From contig NC_054701.1 of assembly GCF_016097555.1 (NCBI RefSeq), positions 59,799,676 through 59,863,675 on the forward strand: 64,000 nucleotides of DNA. The letters are read 5' to 3'. Each line of letters begins with the position of its first letter. The stretch's first letter is position 1. The notes beneath the pieces were generated by a model. The model searched no databases, was not told the origin of the DNA, and saw only the letters and a program-made list of their open reading frames with translations. Origin of the DNA: Gigantopelta aegis. Lineage: Eukaryota > Mollusca > Gastropoda > Neomphalida > Peltospiridae. The position numbers were made by a program, and so were the translations under genes. Below are positions 1-10,578 of the stretch, one piece after another.

Positions 1-265
1 AAAATAGATTCGCCCGATATGTTTAGAATTTGTATGCACCCAAATAACGTTATAAAAGGCGAAGTGTGATTGGTCAATATTTAAATTATTATTTACAGAC
101 GAAATGTTACCTGGACATTGGGGACTACGCAGTGTTGTTAGTTTTAAATCACTGGCAGGATTCTGCAAGTAAGGTTTTGATTGGTGGACATGAGCTCCAA
201 CTGGCTGTCTTTAGATCCACATGTAATAGTGGAGCTAATTTTAATTAGATTGAATATAATAGTAC
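1..265 (+). repeat. Interspersed repeat R1, copy 1
   Basis: This stretch belongs to a repeat family seen four times here: 1-265, about 18905-19146, about 29219-29605 (reverse) and about 32138-32270. Shared blocks include text near 'gaaatgtcacctggacat' and an end reading 'gagctaattttaatcagatt'. No terminal inverted repeat and no convincing coding frame is visible. The class is unknown. The copy may start before the window. Confidence 0.6.
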
Positions 266-351
266 ACCGAAATTATGTGAATGTATGTGTTTCTATAAAT
301 GTTTAAGCACAGTGTTTGAAATGTTGATACCCTTTTCTGTTTACAGTTGGC

Positions 352-736
352 GTGAAGTGGCTAAACGGTTTGGTAGCAGGTGGAATTTCTATTTTGTCTA
401 TCAATCTCCTCGCCCTGGTCGACGGCGACTACAAATTCCTTTGGCCAGATGCGGGTGCCAACGGTTCTGCCTCGGACTGTACCATCTTCAACCAGTGCAT
501 CCTCAAAAGATCCATAGACAACAGGACGATTGGATTCCCCGACCCAGAACCACTCCCCCATGACGACGAGGGCATGCCATACTTTCTCGTGGGGGGATGA
601 CGCCTTCCCACTCAAGACGTGGATGACGAAGCGGTCTTCTTGCCCCTGCCCTTTCCCTTCTGTTTTGGAGGCATCTTTGCTGTCTTTGCTTTGTAGAAAC
701 TTCTCTCTGACCTTTTCAAAAACTGTGAACTACTGA
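352..736 (+). pseudogene. PIF/Harbinger transposase fragment (DDE domain)
   Basis: The translation reads LVDGDYKFLWPDAGANGS, then SDCTIFN, IGFPDPEPLPHDDEGMPYFLVG and, in the next frame, DDAFPLKTWM. This order is typical of the catalytic domain of Harbinger transposases (DDE_Tnp_4, HARBI1 kin), which cut and paste DNA in the nucleus. The frame changes at a run of G near 594-599, between 'YFLVG' and 'DDAFPLKTW', so this copy is broken. The N-terminal part is missing and the frame decays after about residue 80. It is a fossil of a plain DNA transposon, not a host gene. Confidence 0.8.
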
Positions 737-1417
737 AATGGTCGCACGACTTTAATCGTGTTCCTACGATGATGTCAGCTTCTCGGCAGACAATCGTAGT
801 CGTACGATGTCGTATGATTTCCCTACGATTGTCTCAAATGCGTCGCAAACCCATCGTTTCCAGTGACCACACAACTAAGATTGTAATATCGTAGCCGAGT
901 CGGGGACAATGATAGATATCTAGAATCTCACCCCATCGCACGACGTTGTAGCTTTGTCTGACCAACGCTTAACTGTACTTCGAAGTTCGACACGAACAAT
1001 ATATAAAAATTGAGGTGATTTGGGTTTGTTTTCGTTATAAAAGTAAATAATAGGTAGAGAATAAATATCAAAGTTAAAACGTTTTTAAATTAGCATCTTA
1101 ATCTCTGAACACGACAATGGTTTTCGTGTTGTAACACTGTACGAGAAATACTCTTTTGAGGTTTGTTCCTGGATTGCATAACATTTACGTGGAAAGCTAC
1201 AACATTACATCACATGCACAACTCGCTACTTAAATGTGTGGCAACTTGTAATGACTTGTATAATATTTCTTCAGTGAATGCCAGCATGACCCTAGAATAA
1301 TTAAACACAAAATGAAAAACAGGGCTTTGTGGTGTGCGGTTTTTAAAAGACAATCGTGTACAAGATGGAGCTGGTATTTACTCGACATCAGGTGAATCTC
1401 ACCCCAGCTAGCATGAC
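737..1417. other. No gene seen; possible Harbinger flank
   Basis: No coding frame can be supported. Near 740-860 the motif 'tacgat' recurs on both strands ('tcgtacgatgtcgtatgat'), as in subterminal regions of some TIR elements, but no matching partner end was found. The rest is AT-rich without recognisable features. Confidence 0.4.
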
Positions 1418-1583
1418 CTGAGACGGATCTAAGGGGGGGCGGGGCTAAATTTTGCGACAGTTATAATTTTATTATATATTAATTTTCATTCCTCCCCTCC
1501 AAACCTCCCCCAAAGTTCCCTTGGCATTCCGCCTCATGTCATTAGGGCCCCACCCCTAAATGGATTTTCTAGATCCTCCACTG
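1418..1583 (+). mobile_element. CAG...CTG MITE family M1, copy a
   Basis: A 166-bp element starts 'ctgagacggatcta' and ends 'tagatcctccactg', which are inverted versions of each other. It is flanked by the 5-bp direct repeat ATGAC (1413-1417 and 1584-1588). Related copies lie at 18475-18655, 40950-41122 and about 34577-34738. It carries no coding capacity. CAG...CTG ends suggest the hAT group, though most hAT elements leave 8-bp duplications. Confidence 0.8.
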
Positions 1584-1665
1584 ATGACGGTGGCGGAGCC
1601 CGGTGACTCCATCAGCTAGACTGTTGTACTACTTAGACCGCGTCTGTGTCCTTCTCTTGGGTGAG

Positions 1666-1985
1666 GGGCGGGACGTTGCTCAGTGGTAAATGGTTTTTTT
1701 TGTGGGGGTTTTAACGACGCACTCAGCACATTGTATTTACGGTTATATGGCGTCAGACATATGGTTAAGTATCAAACAGATATTGAGAGAGGAAACCCGC
1801 TGTCGCCACTTCATGGGCTACTCTTTTCGATTAGCAGCATGGGATCTTTTATATGCACCATCCCGCAGACAGAGTAGAACATAACACGACCTTTGACATA
1901 CCAGTCGTGGTGCATTGGCTGAACGAGAGATAGCCCAATGGGCCCACCGACGGGGATCGATCCCAGACCGACACTTATGTGTTAT
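1666..1985 (-). mobile_element. tRNA-derived SINE, head type B, minus copy
   Basis: Read on the minus strand, this has a tRNA-like head with a B box near 'ggatcgatcccc', a middle with 'ataaaagatccc' and a tail ending 'ttaaataaaaca'-type sequence near 1703-1730. Next to it on the plus strand, 1666-1690 holds a short piece of the same head ('gggcgggacgttgctcagtgg'). The two pieces face each other, so the copy is rearranged or two insertions meet here. Confidence 0.75.
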
Positions 1986-2618
1986 GTTGCTCCATTTCCA
2001 CAGAGAACTCTATTCTGACTGATTAACCGTGTTCTTGGCAAGAACAGCTTCAGCAAAAGAGACTGAAAACACATGGGAAAACATTTATATGGAATCTTAC
2101 AAATCGCATACGCATACCGCATCCGCATAACGCATGACGCATGCTGCATCCGCTTACCCCGTTAATGGAATCTAAGCTTTACTCTACATTGAAGTAATTG
2201 CGTTGTTTTATTGTTAACAGAGATATAAGTTATAGATAAACCAACCAACAAATAGTATTATGCGCAGAAACTGTAGTAATAATTTATTGCATTAATTATA
2301 TTATTAATACCCGTGAATACGATTGTAACTGTCGAAAACTATAGTCCGTCCTATCATTCTATAAAAAAAATAGGTTTTTTTATTGTTTGTTTTTTGTAAA
2401 TAATTTCAGTTTGGTATGACATAAGAAGAAAATTAAGTGTTTTTGGAAATAACAAACAAAAAGAAAGCATTTTTGAGTGCAATTTACACATTAATCGGCT
2501 CAGAAGTCAGAAATAAATAACTTTCATAGTATAAAAAAGGCGTTCACTGTGGTACGGACTATAGACAACGTCATAATACAGAACAATGTATCTAATGACG
2601 TCATAATGATATTTTCTG

Positions 2619-2819
2619 TTATGTCTTGTTAAGGGCTTGGCTAAAAATCAGGTAATTTATCAGATCTGCATACGTAAATGACTGACAGAACTGGGGGTCC
2701 TGAAGCCATTTTCCACCAGCGATTTTGTACGAATCCTGCTTCCCAATATATCCAGTTTTGTCCATATCTGCTCTTTGTCGTCTTATCCAGTGTATCAAAA
2801 TAATCCTGCATGTTATCAA
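2619..2819 (-). pseudogene. Exon-like fragment, SWIM/YqaJ-type N-terminal module, copy 1
   Basis: The minus-strand frame ends in SFTYADLINYLIFSQALNKT and is preceded by GYIGKQDSYKIAGGKWLQDP. This resembles the N-terminal module (RY...DPY...W...P..ty.DI.NYLV) of a large animal family whose members usually carry a SWIM zinc finger and a YqaJ-like nuclease domain. The resemblance is from memory and no search was possible. The frame stops just after the motif and no SWIM or nuclease part follows, so this is at most a duplicated exon remnant. Sister copies lie at 3480-3680, about 5290-5470 and 5704-5895. Confidence 0.45.
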
Positions 2820-3479
2820 AATAATGCAGTGTGTACTAACAGTAAAAAAAAAAAAAAAATATTCAAAAGGAGTTAAGTTATAAATCTAACTGCGAAGCTC
2901 GTATTTGTATACAGCAATGAAACGCTATTGTTTGCCTTCCACAATGGCCGGCCGAACAGAGGTATGGGTAATATTGCTATTGTTAGCACATATCGCAGAA
3001 CCCTCTATAGACAACGTCATAATACAGAACAACGGATCTAATGACGTCATGATGATCTTTTCTATTATGTCTCTTTGATTCCAGGATAAAATTAACTCAT
3101 TTACGCCCTTGTAAAATGGTATGTGAAAAAGAGAAAGGATTACCCGTAAATTGTTTTATTATTTTGGGGTCAAAGTTAACTAAGCACCGTTATACATTAG
3201 CTGGGTTCAGGTATGCAGTTCTCAGATCAGAATAATAATTTTAAAAAATGTTTTATTTAACGATGCCACTAGAGCACATTGATTTTTTTTTTATTAAGTG
3301 TTTTTGGAAATAACAAACAAAAAGAAAGTATTTTTGAGTGCAATTTACACATTAATCGGCTCAGAAGTCAGAAATAAATAACACATAGTATAAAAAAAAG
3401 GCTTCCACTGTGGTACGGACTATAGACAACGTCATAATACAGAACAACGTATCTAATGACATCATAATGATCTTTTCTG

Positions 3480-3680
3480 TTATGTCTTGTTAAGGGCTTG
3501 GCTAAAAATCAGGTAATTTATCAGATCTGCATACGTAAATGACGGACAGAAGTGGGGGTCCTGAAGCCATTTTCCACCAGCGATTTTGTACGAATCCTGC
3601 TTCCCAATATATCCAGTTTTTTCCATATCTGCTCTTTGTCGTCTCATCCAGCGTATCAAAATAATCCTGCATGTTATCAA
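3480..3680 (-). pseudogene. Exon-like fragment, SWIM/YqaJ-type module, copy 2
   Basis: This frame is nearly identical to the one at 2619-2819, with a few substitutions (ADMEKTGYIGKQ, DPHFCPSFTYADLINYLIF). It is part of the second unit of the tandem array, and like the first it ends right after the conserved motif. Confidence 0.45.
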
Positions 3681-4089
3681 AATAATGCAGTATCTACTAA
3701 CAGTAAAAAAAGAAGTTAAGTTATAAATCTAACTGCGAAGCTCCCATTTGTATACAGCAATGAAACGCTATTGTTTGCCTTCCACAATGGCCGGCCGCAC
3801 AGAGGTATGGGTAATATTGCTATTTTTAGCACATATCACGGAACCCTCTATAGACAACGTTATAATACAGAACAACGTATCTAATGACGTCATGATGATC
3901 TTTTCTATTATATCGCTTTCATTTCAGGATAAAATTAACTCATTTACGCCCTTGTAAAACGGTATGTGAAAAAGAGAAAGGATTACCCGTAAATTGTTTT
4001 ATTATTTTGGGGTCAAAGTTAACTAAGCACTGTTATACATTAGCTGGGTCAGGTATGCAGTTCTCAGATCAGAATAATAATATAAAAAT

Positions 4090-4476
4090 GTTTTATTTAA
4101 CGACGCCACTAGAGCATATTGATTTTTTTTTGTATCTTATCGGCTATTGGACGTCAAACATATTGTCATTCTGACAGTTTTTTAGAGGAAACCCGCTGTC
4201 GCCACATACGCTACTCTTTTACGACAGGCAGCAAGGGATCTTTTATTTGCGCTTCCCACGGGCAGGATAGCACAAACCATGGCCTTTGTTGAACCAGTTA
4301 TGGATCACTGGTTGGCGCTAGTGGTTTACACCTACCCACTGAGCCTTGCGGAGCACTCACACAGGGTTTGGAGTCGGTATCTGGATTAAAAATCAATCCC
4401 ATGCCTCGACTGGGATCCGAACCCAGTACCTACCAGCCTGTAGACCGATGGCCTAACCATAACGCCACCGAGGCCA
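4090..4476 (-). mobile_element. tRNA-derived SINE, head A with tail C
   Basis: Read on the minus strand it starts 'ggcctcggtggcgttatgg' with a B box 'gggttcggatccc', continues through the 'aataaaagatccc' middle and ends in the 'ctctagtggcgtcgttaaat' tail rather than the commoner 'gtgcgtcgttaaat' tail. The direct repeat 'agaataataa' flanks both sides. It is a non-autonomous RNA-polymerase-III retroposon with no protein. Remains of the same tail at 3228-3294 and 6298-6410 are duplicated with the array. Confidence 0.85.
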
Positions 4477-4778
4477 GTATGAGAATAATAAATGAGGCCT
4501 ATCCTCGAGTAACCGTGAACCGTCTATTAACGGGAAATTATTTCGGATGAGGTCATCCAAAATATGACCTCAGGGATGGGTTGGACAGGTATTAGGGATA
4601 AGTCAGGGATGGTCAACCTGAAGTATCGTTGGAACTTCATCCCATCAAATTGTAACTCCTTCACCAGATTATGGTATGCTCCTTGTTGAATCCGGTTCCT
4701 GATTATGTCATGTTATGTCGGTGTTTTCTTTTGCTATTATTACGCTTTTCTAATTGCATAAATGTATATGCCACAGCA
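4477..4778. other. No gene seen
   Basis: AT-rich spacer between the SINE and the second copy of the 2.8-kb repeat. No recognisable feature. Confidence 0.4.
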
Positions 4779-5289
4779 TATGTGTTATGTTGCTCCATTT
4801 CCAACAGAGAACTCTGCTATTCTGACTGATTAACCGTGTTCTTGGCAAGAACAGCTTCAGCAAAAGCGACTGAAAACGCATGGGAAAACGTTTATATGGA
4901 ATCTTACAAATCGCATATGCATACCGCATCCGCATAACGCATCACGCATTAATTATATTATTAATACCGTGAATACAATTGTAACTGTCAAAAACTAGAC
5001 CGTCCTATCATTCTATAAAAATGTTGGGTTTTTTGTTTGTTTATTTTTTGTTTGTTTATTTTTTGTAAATAATTTCAGTTTGGTATGACGTAAGAAGAAA
5101 ATTAAGTGTTTTTGGAAATAACAAAGAAAAAGAAAGTATTTTTGAGTGCAATTTACACATTAATCGGCTCAGAAGTCAGAAATAAATAACTTTCATAGTA
5201 TAAAAAAGGCGTTCACTGTGGTACGGACTATAGACAACGTCATAATACAGAACGGATCTAATGACGTCATGATGATCTTTTCTGTTATG

Positions 5290-5470
5290 TCTTGTTAAGG
5301 GCTTGGCTAAAAATCAGGTAATTTATCAGATCTGCATACGTAAATGACGGACAGAAGTGGGGGTCCTGAAGCCATTTTCCACCAGCGATTTTGTACGAAT
5401 CCTGCTTCCCAATATATCCAGTTTTGTCCATATCTGCTCTTTGTCGTCTTATCCAGTGTATCAAAATAAT
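5290..5470 (-). pseudogene. Exon-like fragment, SWIM/YqaJ-type module, copy 3
   Basis: The nucleotides match copies 1 and 2 ('cagatctgcatacgtaaatg' onward), but the 'atcctgcatgttatcaaaat' segment is lost at the far end, leaving a shorter frame. It belongs to the second 2.8-kb repeat. Confidence 0.4.
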
Positions 5471-5703
5471 GCAGTGTCTACTAACAGTAAAAAAAAAATC
5501 TTTAAAAGGAGTTAAGTTATAAATCTAACTGCGAAGCTCGTATTTGTATACAGCAATGAAACGCTATTGTTTGCCTTCCACAATGGCCGGCCGAACAGAG
5601 GTATGGGTAATATTGCTATTGTTAGCACATATCGCAGAACCCTCTATAGACAACGTCATAATACAGAACAACGGATCTAATGACGTCATGATGATTTTTT
5701 CTG

Positions 5704-5895
5704 TTATGTCTTGTTAAGGGCTTGGCTAAAAATCAGGTAATTTATCAGATCTGCATACGTAAATGACGGACAGAACTGGGGTCCTGAAGCCATTTTCCAC
5801 CAGCGATTTTGTACGAATCCTGCTTCCCAATATATCCAATTTTGTCCATATCTGCTCTTTGTCGTCTTATCCAGTGTATCAAAATAATCCTGCAT
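5704..5895 (-). pseudogene. Exon-like fragment, SWIM/YqaJ-type module, copy 4
   Basis: This copy shows an upstream piece, DYFDTLDKTTKSRYGQ, which fits the FFD.L..TT..RY start of the same family. A frame change follows, and then PQFCPSFTYADLINYLIF. It is broken like the other three. Confidence 0.45.
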
Positions 5896-6768
5896 GTTAT
5901 CAAAATAATCCAGTGTCTACTAACAGTAAAAAAAAAATCTTTAAAAGGAGTTAAGTTATAAATCTAACTGCGAAGCTCGTATTTGTATACAGCAATGAAA
6001 CGCTATTGTTTGCCTTCCACAATGGCCGGCCGCACAGAGGTATGGGTAATATTGCTATTTTTAGCACATATCGCGGAACCCTCTATAGACAACGTCATAA
6101 TACAGAACAACGTATCTAATGACGTCATGATGATTTTCTATTATGTCGCTTTCATTTCAGGATAAAATTAACTCATTTACGCCCTTGTAAAACGGTATGT
6201 GAAAAAGAGAAAGGATTACCCGTAAATTGTTTTATTATTTTGGGGTCTAAGTTAACTAAGCACTGTTATACATTAGCTGGGTTCAGGTATGCAGTTCTCA
6301 GATCAGAATAATAATTTAAAAAATGTTTTAATTAACGACGCCACTAGAGCACATTGATTTTTTTTTTTATCTTATCGGCTATTGAACGTCAAACATGTGG
6401 TCATTCTGACTGGTTTTTTTAGAGGAATGAATGAATGAGTGTTTAACGACACCCCAGCACAAAAATACATATCGGCTATTGGGCGTCACAAATGGTAACC
6501 ATATGGAAATATCATCTATATATATTCATGTAAAAGCACAGTGTAGGGAGCTGTGGGGGAAAAGTATAATATAATACATAAAATCAAGGTAAGTATATTT
6601 TAAAACTTTGTATAGAAGTCAAAGTGCCATAAAAACTTTACAATTAATTCTGGATGGAATTTAAAAGATTCCAAAACATTTCTGTTGCCAAATACATCAT
6701 TTCTCGTCGGCTTGAGATGATCACACTCCACCAAAATGTGCCGCACAGTCAGTGTACACTGACAATGT

Positions 6769-7549
6769 TCACACTGAGGGGGTAGGGTCTTTCTTTAAAA
6801 TAAACGAATGCGTCAGATGTGTATGGCCGATGCGTTCACGGCATAAGACTACTTCATCCTTCCTGCATCGCCTGTAGGATGACTGCCACTCTCCCAGGAC
6901 TGCCTTGACAGAATGAAGCTTATTCGCAACCGCACCGTCCCAATCATCTTGCCAAGTCGAAAAGATATATTGGTTAATATGAAATTTAAAGTCACTGTAG
7001 GGGACACCAACATGTACACGGGGCAAGTTCAAAGCTGACTTGGCAGCAACATCTGCCTTTTCGTTACCCATAATGCCAACATGGCTGGGTACCCAACAAA
7101 ATATAACATCTTTATTCGCAATTGATAAAAAGACGCACTTTCGTATCACCATCCCAACTAAGGGATGCTCCAATTTCATGTATTGTAGAGCTTGGAGACA
7201 CGAAAGCGAGTCTGTAAAAATAATATACTTGAATGCACATGAATCCTTAATCTGTTCCAGGGCTTTAATGATTGCCCAAATTTCAGCAGTAAAGACTGAT
7301 GCTGAATCGGGCAATCTCATGGAAATTATTGCGTCTGATGGGAAAACTGTAGCACAAGCCAGATTTCCCATCCCGTGATCCGTCTGTGTAAACAGGAACG
7401 TAATTACGGTACCTCTCTTGGATTTCCATAAAATGTTGTTTATAAATAACTGCATCAGTGCGATCCTTTTTCAGATGCACAAGATCGAATACAATTTTTG
7501 GTGGTTTGATACACCAAGGTGGCAAAATAAAATATGAAGGCGTTTCCAA
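6769..7549 (-). pseudogene. LINE ORF2 RNase H and C-terminal region
   Basis: The two overlapping frames read PVYTDGSRDG, then FTAEIWAIIKALEQIKD, FTDSLSCLQAL and WVPSHVGIMGNEKADVAAKS. These are the four acidic positions (D, E, D, D) of an RNase H1-type domain, which removes RNA from the RNA-DNA hybrid. Copies L4 and L6 show the following CEHCQ..LTVRHIL..CD zinc-like motif; in L1 it is shifted out of frame at 'DPTPSV'. Confidence 0.88.
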
Positions 7550-7941
7550 AATGTCTGTTCAATCAATGTTGAAAACTGATAAAAACTGCTTAATGCGAAG
7601 ACCAAATGTCCGAATCACATTCGGTTTCGCATCAAACAACCTCATATATTTATTATCAAACACCGCATTGTGTGCAGGGTGTTTTGGCATTGATTTAATC
7701 TTTGTAGCATACTGCAGAGAAAGCTTTGCACGTCTAGCACCCAAACTAGGTTCGTGTGCATCGACGTACAAGCTCTCCACAGGAGATGTTTTGAAAGCAC
7801 CGAACTAAAGATGTATAAAGTCGGAGCATAACCTTTCGATCTGCTCCCCATTCAGTCTTGCCAATAACCTTTAAGATATTGAGGGCCTTTAAGCCCTTCT
7901 TTTTCACATACTGTAAATGAGGAACAAAAGATAGCCTCCTG

Positions 7942-9702
7942 TCAAAAATAACCCTCAGAAATTTGGTCTCCTCCAGAACTGGAACCGGAGTTTTGTCCAG
8001 AAACAGCTGTGGATCTAAATGGTGACCTCTTTTCAAAGATATGCATACAGACTGTTTTTGACTTTGAGAATCGAAATCCATTGTCAGTTGCCCATTGTTG
8101 AAGTTTATTCAAACAAAGCTGCAACTGACGTTCAATGATACTCATACTGGACGACCTGTAGCAAATCTGAAAATCGTCGACATATAACGAGCCATCAACG
8201 CCAGGTTTTAAACACTGGGTGATGCTGTTAATTTTCACGGAAAATAAAGTTACTGACAGGATGCTACCTTGAGGCACACCCATCTCTTGGGAGTGAGAAT
8301 CGGATAACGTAGATCCCACTCGTACCTTGAGAGACCTATTCTGTAAGAAATTTGAGATAAAGTCAGGCATACGGCCTCTTAAGCCCATGCCATGCAGGTC
8401 TTTCAAAATCCCATACTTCCACGTGGTATCATAAGCTTTCTCGAGGTAAAAAAAAAAGACCGATACCAAATGCTGGTTATGGATAAAAGCATCTCTACAA
8501 AACGTTTCAAATCTAACAAGATGATCAACCGTGCTACGTCTAGTCCTGAACCCACATTGCATGTTAGTAAGCAATTTGTGGGATTCAAAATACCAGACAA
8601 GTCTACGGTTGATAATTCTTTCCATGGTTTTACAAATGCAACTTGTCAAAGCAATAGGGCGATAACTGGTAGGATTTGTTGGATCCTTACCAGGCTTAGG
8701 AATAGGAATGACAATGGCTTTTCTCCAATCAGAAGGAAAGTCACCCGAAATCCAGATTTTGTTGAAGATATTTAATAGAACCATTAAGGATGATTCAGGT
8801 AAGTGTTTTAAGAGTTGATAATGTATTTCATCTGGTCCTACCGAAGTATCATGGGTTCTACGTAGAGCATCCTGCAACTCCTCCAAAGAGAAGTGCCTGT
8901 TGTATACTTCAGCATTTTCAGATGAAAAGTTAATAGGTTGCTTTTCAGCTTTATTTCTGACAGATGTAAAAGCATCTATATTGAAAGAAGAAGAGTTATG
9001 GGAGAAATTGTCTGCCAATGCATTGGCAATGTCACGATGAGACGTCACATCCGTGTCGTTGACAGACAAATGGCGAACTGTATTATTGGATTCTTTTCCC
9101 TTGATTTTTCTTATCCTATTCCAGACAGATTTCACAGATGTTTGAGAAGTCAACTTGGAGACATAATTTCTCCAAGATGATTTCTTACTCTGTCTGATAG
9201 CTTTACGGGCCTTTGCCCGAGCAATGCGACACGTGTTCAGTTTATCCCCGGTAGGCTCGCGTTTGAACCTCTCGAGGGTCCTGTTTCGCTCTTTAATTGC
9301 ATCTTTGCAAATTTCATTGAACCATGGTTTATTGAAACGCTTCGGTACTGCCGAAGTCTTAGGAATAGTTTCCTCTGCAATATCTCTCAAGATGGAGGTG
9401 AACAAAGACATGGGATCATCGGCACCGGCCATGGCAGTTTGATGCAGTCGAGTGCTGCACAGATGCCGAAATTCATCCCAATTTCCCTCCGTCAACCTCC
9501 ATCTCTGAGCTCTTTCAAGTGATGGAGGTCCATCATTCTCCAAAAGAATTGGAAAGTGGTCACTGCCACAAGGGTCAGGACACACTTTCCAGGAGAAATC
9601 AAGACAAAGTGATGGACTACAAAGGGATAAATTGATGGATGTGAAAGAACCACTTGCAGAATGAAAGTAAGTATGACTTTTATCATTAAATAATATTGTC
9701 AT
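7942..9702 (-). pseudogene. LINE ORF2 reverse transcriptase
   Basis: This 586-residue frame holds the full palm and fingers order: PIPKPGKDPTNPTSYRPIAL, FRTRRSTVDHL, the A motif read as FFYLEKAYDTTW, GVPQGSIL, and the box YVDD. The usual A-motif aspartate (FxDLEKAYD) is replaced by tyrosine, which should abolish activity. The frame changes near 8000, after CMHIF, and continues as HLDPQLFLDKTPVPVLEETK and FLRVIFDRRLSF in another frame (8081-7746). Confidence 0.9.
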
Positions 9703-10187
9703 TTTTGAGAATTAAGTCTTCTAATTGTTTACCTCTATTATTTATATCATCGCATCCCCACAAAGTGTGGTGAGCATTAAAATCTCTCATGATAACAAAG
9801 GGAGTAGGGAGTTGATCAAGAAGACCTTGAAAGTCTCTTGGGTAAAATTTATAATTGTTTCGAGGGGGGTAAATAAACTGAACAGAGAGTAATAGTTTTA
9901 TGAGCTGTGACCTTTACAGCCACAGCTTGCAAATTTGTCTTTAATGTAACTTTATTCTGGGGAATGTTTTCATTTACAATAATGGAAACGCCCCCAGACG
10001 CTCTATTTTCAGCTTCTTGACATTTATGGTAGAGATTAAATCCTCTGATGTTAATACTGTCAGTATCCTTCAGGAAGGTTTCCTGAAGACACACTGCAAG
10101 AGGATTAGAGTTTTGAATTAGAAGACTTAATTCATCAAAATTGGGCCTAAGCCCACAACAGTTCCACTGGATAACTTTATTTTCCAT
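9480..10187 (-). pseudogene. LINE ORF2 endonuclease domain
   Basis: The frame starts MENKVIQWNCCGLRPNFDEL and includes LAVCLQETFL, RASGGVSIIV, ITLCSVYLPP, MRDFNAHHTLWG and SDHFPILL, the ordered motifs of an AP-type endonuclease that nicks target DNA. The usual GDFNAH is MRDFNAH here. After position 9849 the frame shifts, so the domain is split between frames. It is followed directly by the reverse transcriptase. Confidence 0.85.
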
Positions 10188-10512
10188 CGGGAGGAAGTAT
10201 GGGTTTTATCTTTGGCTTTGCTGGTGGTGTTTGTGATCGGCAATGGTCTGGAGATGAAATCTCCATATCATCATCACCGATATCAGCCAAAGTATCATAC
10301 ATATTGCTGATCGGGACCGAACGTAGTTCGATCTTTTTCAGCCTACCAGACAGTACTTCTGTAGCTTTCTTTGGAGATTTCTTTGTGTCATTGCCTGTCT
10401 TAGGGAGACTAGTGCTCGACCTATTTGGTGGATTTTTAAAATCCAATGACACTTGAGTTTCAATTTCCTTTTTCTGGGGTGTGATTTTTTGTTTTTGTGC
10501 TGCTTTTTGCAC
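10177..10512 (-). pseudogene. LINE ORF1, C-terminal part
   Basis: A basic, low-complexity frame (QKQKITPQKKEIE..., KKSPKKATEVL...) ends in PKPKIKPILPPDGK-type sequence. Its stop codon overlaps the ORF2 start in the string ATGGAAAATAA, so ORF2 begins inside the last codons of ORF1. Such an overlap is common for LINEs that couple translation of the two frames. The gag-like N-terminus and any zinc knuckles are not present. Inferred role: RNA-binding chaperone of the LINE particle. Confidence 0.7.
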
Positions 10513-10578
10513 CTGTTTTTGCGTCTTCTCAATATCAGACAGTTTCTTGTACTTGGCTTCATCACAATGCCAGGTGAA

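Larger units (their letters stand above)
1978..6420. repeat. Large tandem duplication array
   Basis: A block starting 'tgtgttatgttgctccattt' at about 1979 recurs at about 4779, a 2.8-kb step. Inside it, a shorter block beginning 'ttaagtgtttttggaaataa' is present at about 2432, 3294 and 5103, and a partial unit of about 420 bp is tandem at 5275-5695 and 5695-6130. Copies share a stretch with 'gacaacgtcataatacagaa' and an exon-like peptide on the minus strand. Each full unit ends in the remains of the same SINE tail ('ttttatttaacgacgccact'), so the SINE was probably in place before duplication. The divergence looks low, of the order of a few percent by eye. Confidence 0.8.
6424..10570 (-). mobile_element. 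I/Nimb-like LINE, near full-length copy L1
   Basis: On the minus strand the order is the end of ORF1, ORF2 with AP endonuclease, reverse transcriptase, RNase H and a C-terminal Cys/His motif, then a 3' UTR ending in a (CATT)n-type tail at 6424. RNase H downstream of the reverse transcriptase places it in the I group (Nimb or I-like), by established classification. It is truncated inside ORF1 at about 10570. It is inactive: the reading frame changes several times (near 9845, 8000, 7780 and 7550), and near 7805 about 30 residues are missing relative to copy L2. The insertion truncates an older SINE at 6410. Further copies are L2 to L6 at 13095, 18718, 19146, 21364 and 27165. Confidence 0.9.

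Noticed and set aside
8392-8775. 127-residue plus-strand frame
   Set aside because: Antisense to the LINE reverse transcriptase.
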